Shown piece after piece: positions 34,819-36,314 of a DNA stretch of 36,314 bases. Made by a program: the position numbers and the translations under genes. The DNA is from an uncultured Prevotella sp. (lineage in GTDB: Bacteria; Bacteroidota; Bacteroidia; Bacteroidales; Bacteroidaceae). The notes under the pieces are model-generated. The model was not told where the DNA came from, did not search any database, and saw only the letters and a list, made by a program, of their open reading frames with translations. The stretch lies in the NCBI GenBank assembly GCA_900772835.1, contig CAAGSA010000006.1:1-36314 (forward strand), read 5' to 3'. Each line of letters begins with the position of its first letter. The stretch's first letter is position 1.

Positions 34819-35841
34819 ATGACATCTACTGATAAAATGGAACAAGAGATAATCCAGCCCATCGACAAGGAATTGCTGAAGCAGGAGCTGACACCCGAAC
34901 GGCAGTTGCGAATGACCAACAAGAGCAACAACGAGATATACATCATCACGGCACACAACGCGCCGAACGTGATGAAGGAAATCGGCAGGCTCCGCGAGAT
35001 AGCCTTCCGCGAGGCAGGGGGCGGAACAGGCAAGAGTATGGATATCGACGAGTTCGACACCATCGAGAACTGCTACAAGCAGCTCATCGTGTGGAACCCC
35101 GAGGCAGAGGAAATCATTGGCGGCTACCGCTACATACTCGGCACCGACGTTGACGTGGATGCCAACGGGCAACCGGTGCTCGCCACAAGCCACATGTTCC
35201 ATTTCTCAGAGAAGTTCATGCGCGACTATATGCCCCAGACCATTGAGCTGGGGCGCTCCTTCGTGTCGCTGCCGTACCAAAGCTCCAGGATGGGGGCAAA
35301 GAGCCTCTTTGCGCTTGACAACCTGTGGGACGGACTCGGCGCGCTCACCGTCATAATGCCAAACGTGAAGTATTTCTTCGGCAAGATGACGATGTACCCC
35401 TCCTACATACGCAAGGGCAGGGACATGATTCTGTATTTCCTGAAGAAGCATTTCGACGACAAGGAGAACCTCGTGATACCGATGGAACCGCTGAATATCG
35501 AGACCGACCCAGAAGAACTCAGGCAACTCTTCTGCGAGAATGACTTCCGTGCCGACTATCGCATACTGAACCGCGAGATACGAAGGATGGGCTACAACAT
35601 TCCGCCGCTGGTGAACGCATACATGAACCTCAGCCCGACGATGAAACTCTTCGGCACGGCAATCAACGACGGCTTCGGCGACGTGGAGGAGACGGGAATA
35701 CTCATTGCCGTAGACGAGATTCTCGAAGAGAAACGCATGCGCCACATCGACTCCTACATCAAGGATCATCCCGAAGCCTTCGAAATAACGAGCGGCGCGA
35801 ACCCCATTATATATAAGGACACGGCACCGTCCAGACAGTAG
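34819..35841 (+). CDS. glsB: OlsB/GlsB-like N-acyltransferase (hemolysin-type GNAT)
   Basis: This 340-residue protein resembles the GNAT-fold N-acyltransferases called hemolysin-like, which use acyl-ACP to acylate an amino acid. Recognisable segments are REIAFREAGGGTGKSMDIDEFD (about 56-77), IIGGYRYILG (about 98-107), ELGRSFVSLPYQ (about 142-153), and LWDGLGALTVIMPNVKYFFGKMTMYPSYI. In Bacteroides such enzymes make N-(3-acyloxyacyl)glycine precursors, including commendamide-like molecules. It follows the O-acyltransferase by 12 bp in a clear two-gene operon. A start at 34837 (MEQEII) is also possible. The amino acid substrate (glycine) is inferred from family and genus. Confidence 0.85.
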   Translation: MTSTDKMEQEIIQPIDKELLKQELTPERQLRMTNKSNNEIYIITAHNAPNVMKEIGRLREIAFREAGGGTGKSMDIDEFDTIENCYKQLIVWNPEAEEIIGGYRYILGTDVDVDANGQPVLATSHMFHFSEKFMRDYMPQTIELGRSFVSLPYQSSRMGAKSLFALDNLWDGLGALTVIMPNVKYFFGKMTMYPSYIRKGRDMILYFLKKHFDDKENLVIPMEPLNIETDPEELRQLFCENDFRADYRILNREIRRMGYNIPPLVNAYMNLSPTMKLFGTAINDGFGDVEETGILIAVDEILEEKRMRHIDSYIKDHPEAFEITSGANPIIYKDTAPSRQ

Positions 35842-36040
35842 TGCTGCCGCGCCTGGAGCGCAGTGGCGGTTACGATGGTGCCGACCGTATGTATCTCGAT
35901 TTGCTGAAATGTGTCGCACACCGGGAGCAATAAGCCACAAGCGCGTGTCGATGTATAAGAAAATGTTCGGTACGGCAGGCAGCGTAAGGGAGTTCGACGA
36001 ATTTATAAAGGCGCTGTAGCCTGCACTTCCCGGTTGTTTT
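35842..36040. other. Short region with possible gene debris
   Basis: About 200 bp separate the N-acyltransferase from the nuclease remnant on the opposite strand. A 22-codon piece at 35951-36019 (MYKKMFGTAGSVREFDEFIK...) reads like a natural C-terminus but has no credible start or upstream partner. No clear terminator is seen for either flanking gene. Confidence 0.35.
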
Positions 36041-36283
36041 CTATTTCAGCAGTTCCACTACGTTTTCAAGACATATGCCGGTCATCGCCGAAATCTGTTC
36101 CTCTGTCATTCCATTGGCAAACAATGCCTTTGCCATGTTGCGTAGCTGTTCGCTCTGCTCCTTGAGCATCTCATCGCGCTGCATGATGGCGGTGTCGCGG
36201 TCCTCGATAGCCTTGTAGTATTCGTCCTCCATGAGATACTTGAACACGGAGTCGTAAATCGGATTGGCTACATGTATGATCAT
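36041..36283 (-). pseudogene. Internally deleted PD-(D/E)XK nuclease-family transposase remnant
   Basis: This 80-residue open frame begins MIIHVANPIYDSVFKYLMED, which matches the start of the Bacteroidales PD-(D/E)XK (Rpn-like) transposase family, normally about 300 or more residues. It then passes directly into the C-terminal part of that family: a charged coiled segment (YYKAIEDRDTAIMQRDEMLKE) and the terminal helix pair (ALFANGMTEEQISAMTGI). The nuclease core is missing, with the frame kept. It is therefore a remnant that cannot cut DNA, or a small protein retaining only the oligomerising tail. It is convergent with the N-acyltransferase operon. Confidence 0.7.
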
Positions 36284-36314
36284 AACGTTCTGTTTTTTTA
36301 TTGCATTTACAAAA

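Noticed and set aside
35951..36019. A 22-codon frame MYKKMFGTAGSVREFDE...
   Set aside because: It reads like a natural protein end, but there is no matching upstream coding sequence in any frame, so it is kept only as possible gene debris.

Overview
The window looks like a chromosomal segment of a Bacteroidales bacterium, most likely Prevotella or a close relative. The evidence is a SusC/SusD pair, Bacteroidetes lipoprotein signals, repeated promoters of the TTG-N19/20-TAnnTTTG type, a topA-aroK-speA cluster, a probable glycine-lipid operon, and secreted proteins ending in a YxLxGQxV...GIxxxxGKKxxxK tail. No rRNA, tRNA or CRISPR array was seen. Placement below order level is inference.

Layout. 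1-1684 is an AT-rich accessory end holding a solitary C5 DNA methyltransferase and about 500 bp with no convincing gene. 1721-4900 holds a sodium:neurotransmitter-type symporter (minus), a divergent VanZ-like membrane protein, and a thioredoxin-fold lipoprotein that has lost its CXXC. 5278-19487 is the most interesting part: SusC, SusD, a HExxH zinc-metallohydrolase lipoprotein, a DUF4302 lipoprotein, a secreted protein, an M6-type metalloprotease, another secreted protein and an AraC-type regulator, all on the plus strand. It contains no glycoside hydrolase. The M6 protease gene and the second secreted gene carry nearly the same promoter region, which suggests one regulator controls both.

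19542-20982 holds ung and a DUF3109 cysteine-rich protein on the minus strand, sharing a bidirectional terminator with the AraC gene. 21071-26195 holds a short tandem repeat array and then a 1518-residue secreted multidomain protein with fibronectin-like and cleaved-adhesin-like modules and the same tail type. 26320-31258 is the housekeeping cluster topA-aroK-speA. 31295-32460 is an ECF sigma factor with a candidate ECF-type promoter of its own, overlapping a small single-span membrane protein that is probably its anti-sigma partner. 32503-33877 holds three stacked palindromes and an M16 peptidase. 33948-35841 holds an O-acyltransferase and an N-acyltransferase that resemble GlsA/GlsB of glycine-lipid (commendamide-type) synthesis. 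The right end holds an internally deleted remnant of a PD-(D/E)XK nuclease-family transposase.

My best candidate for an under-described system is the 5.3-19.5 kb locus: an outer-membrane import pair with two metalloproteases and several secreted or lipid-anchored proteins of unknown function. I infer that it handles protein, peptide or a metal-bearing ligand rather than a glycan. The substrate cannot be read from the sequence.
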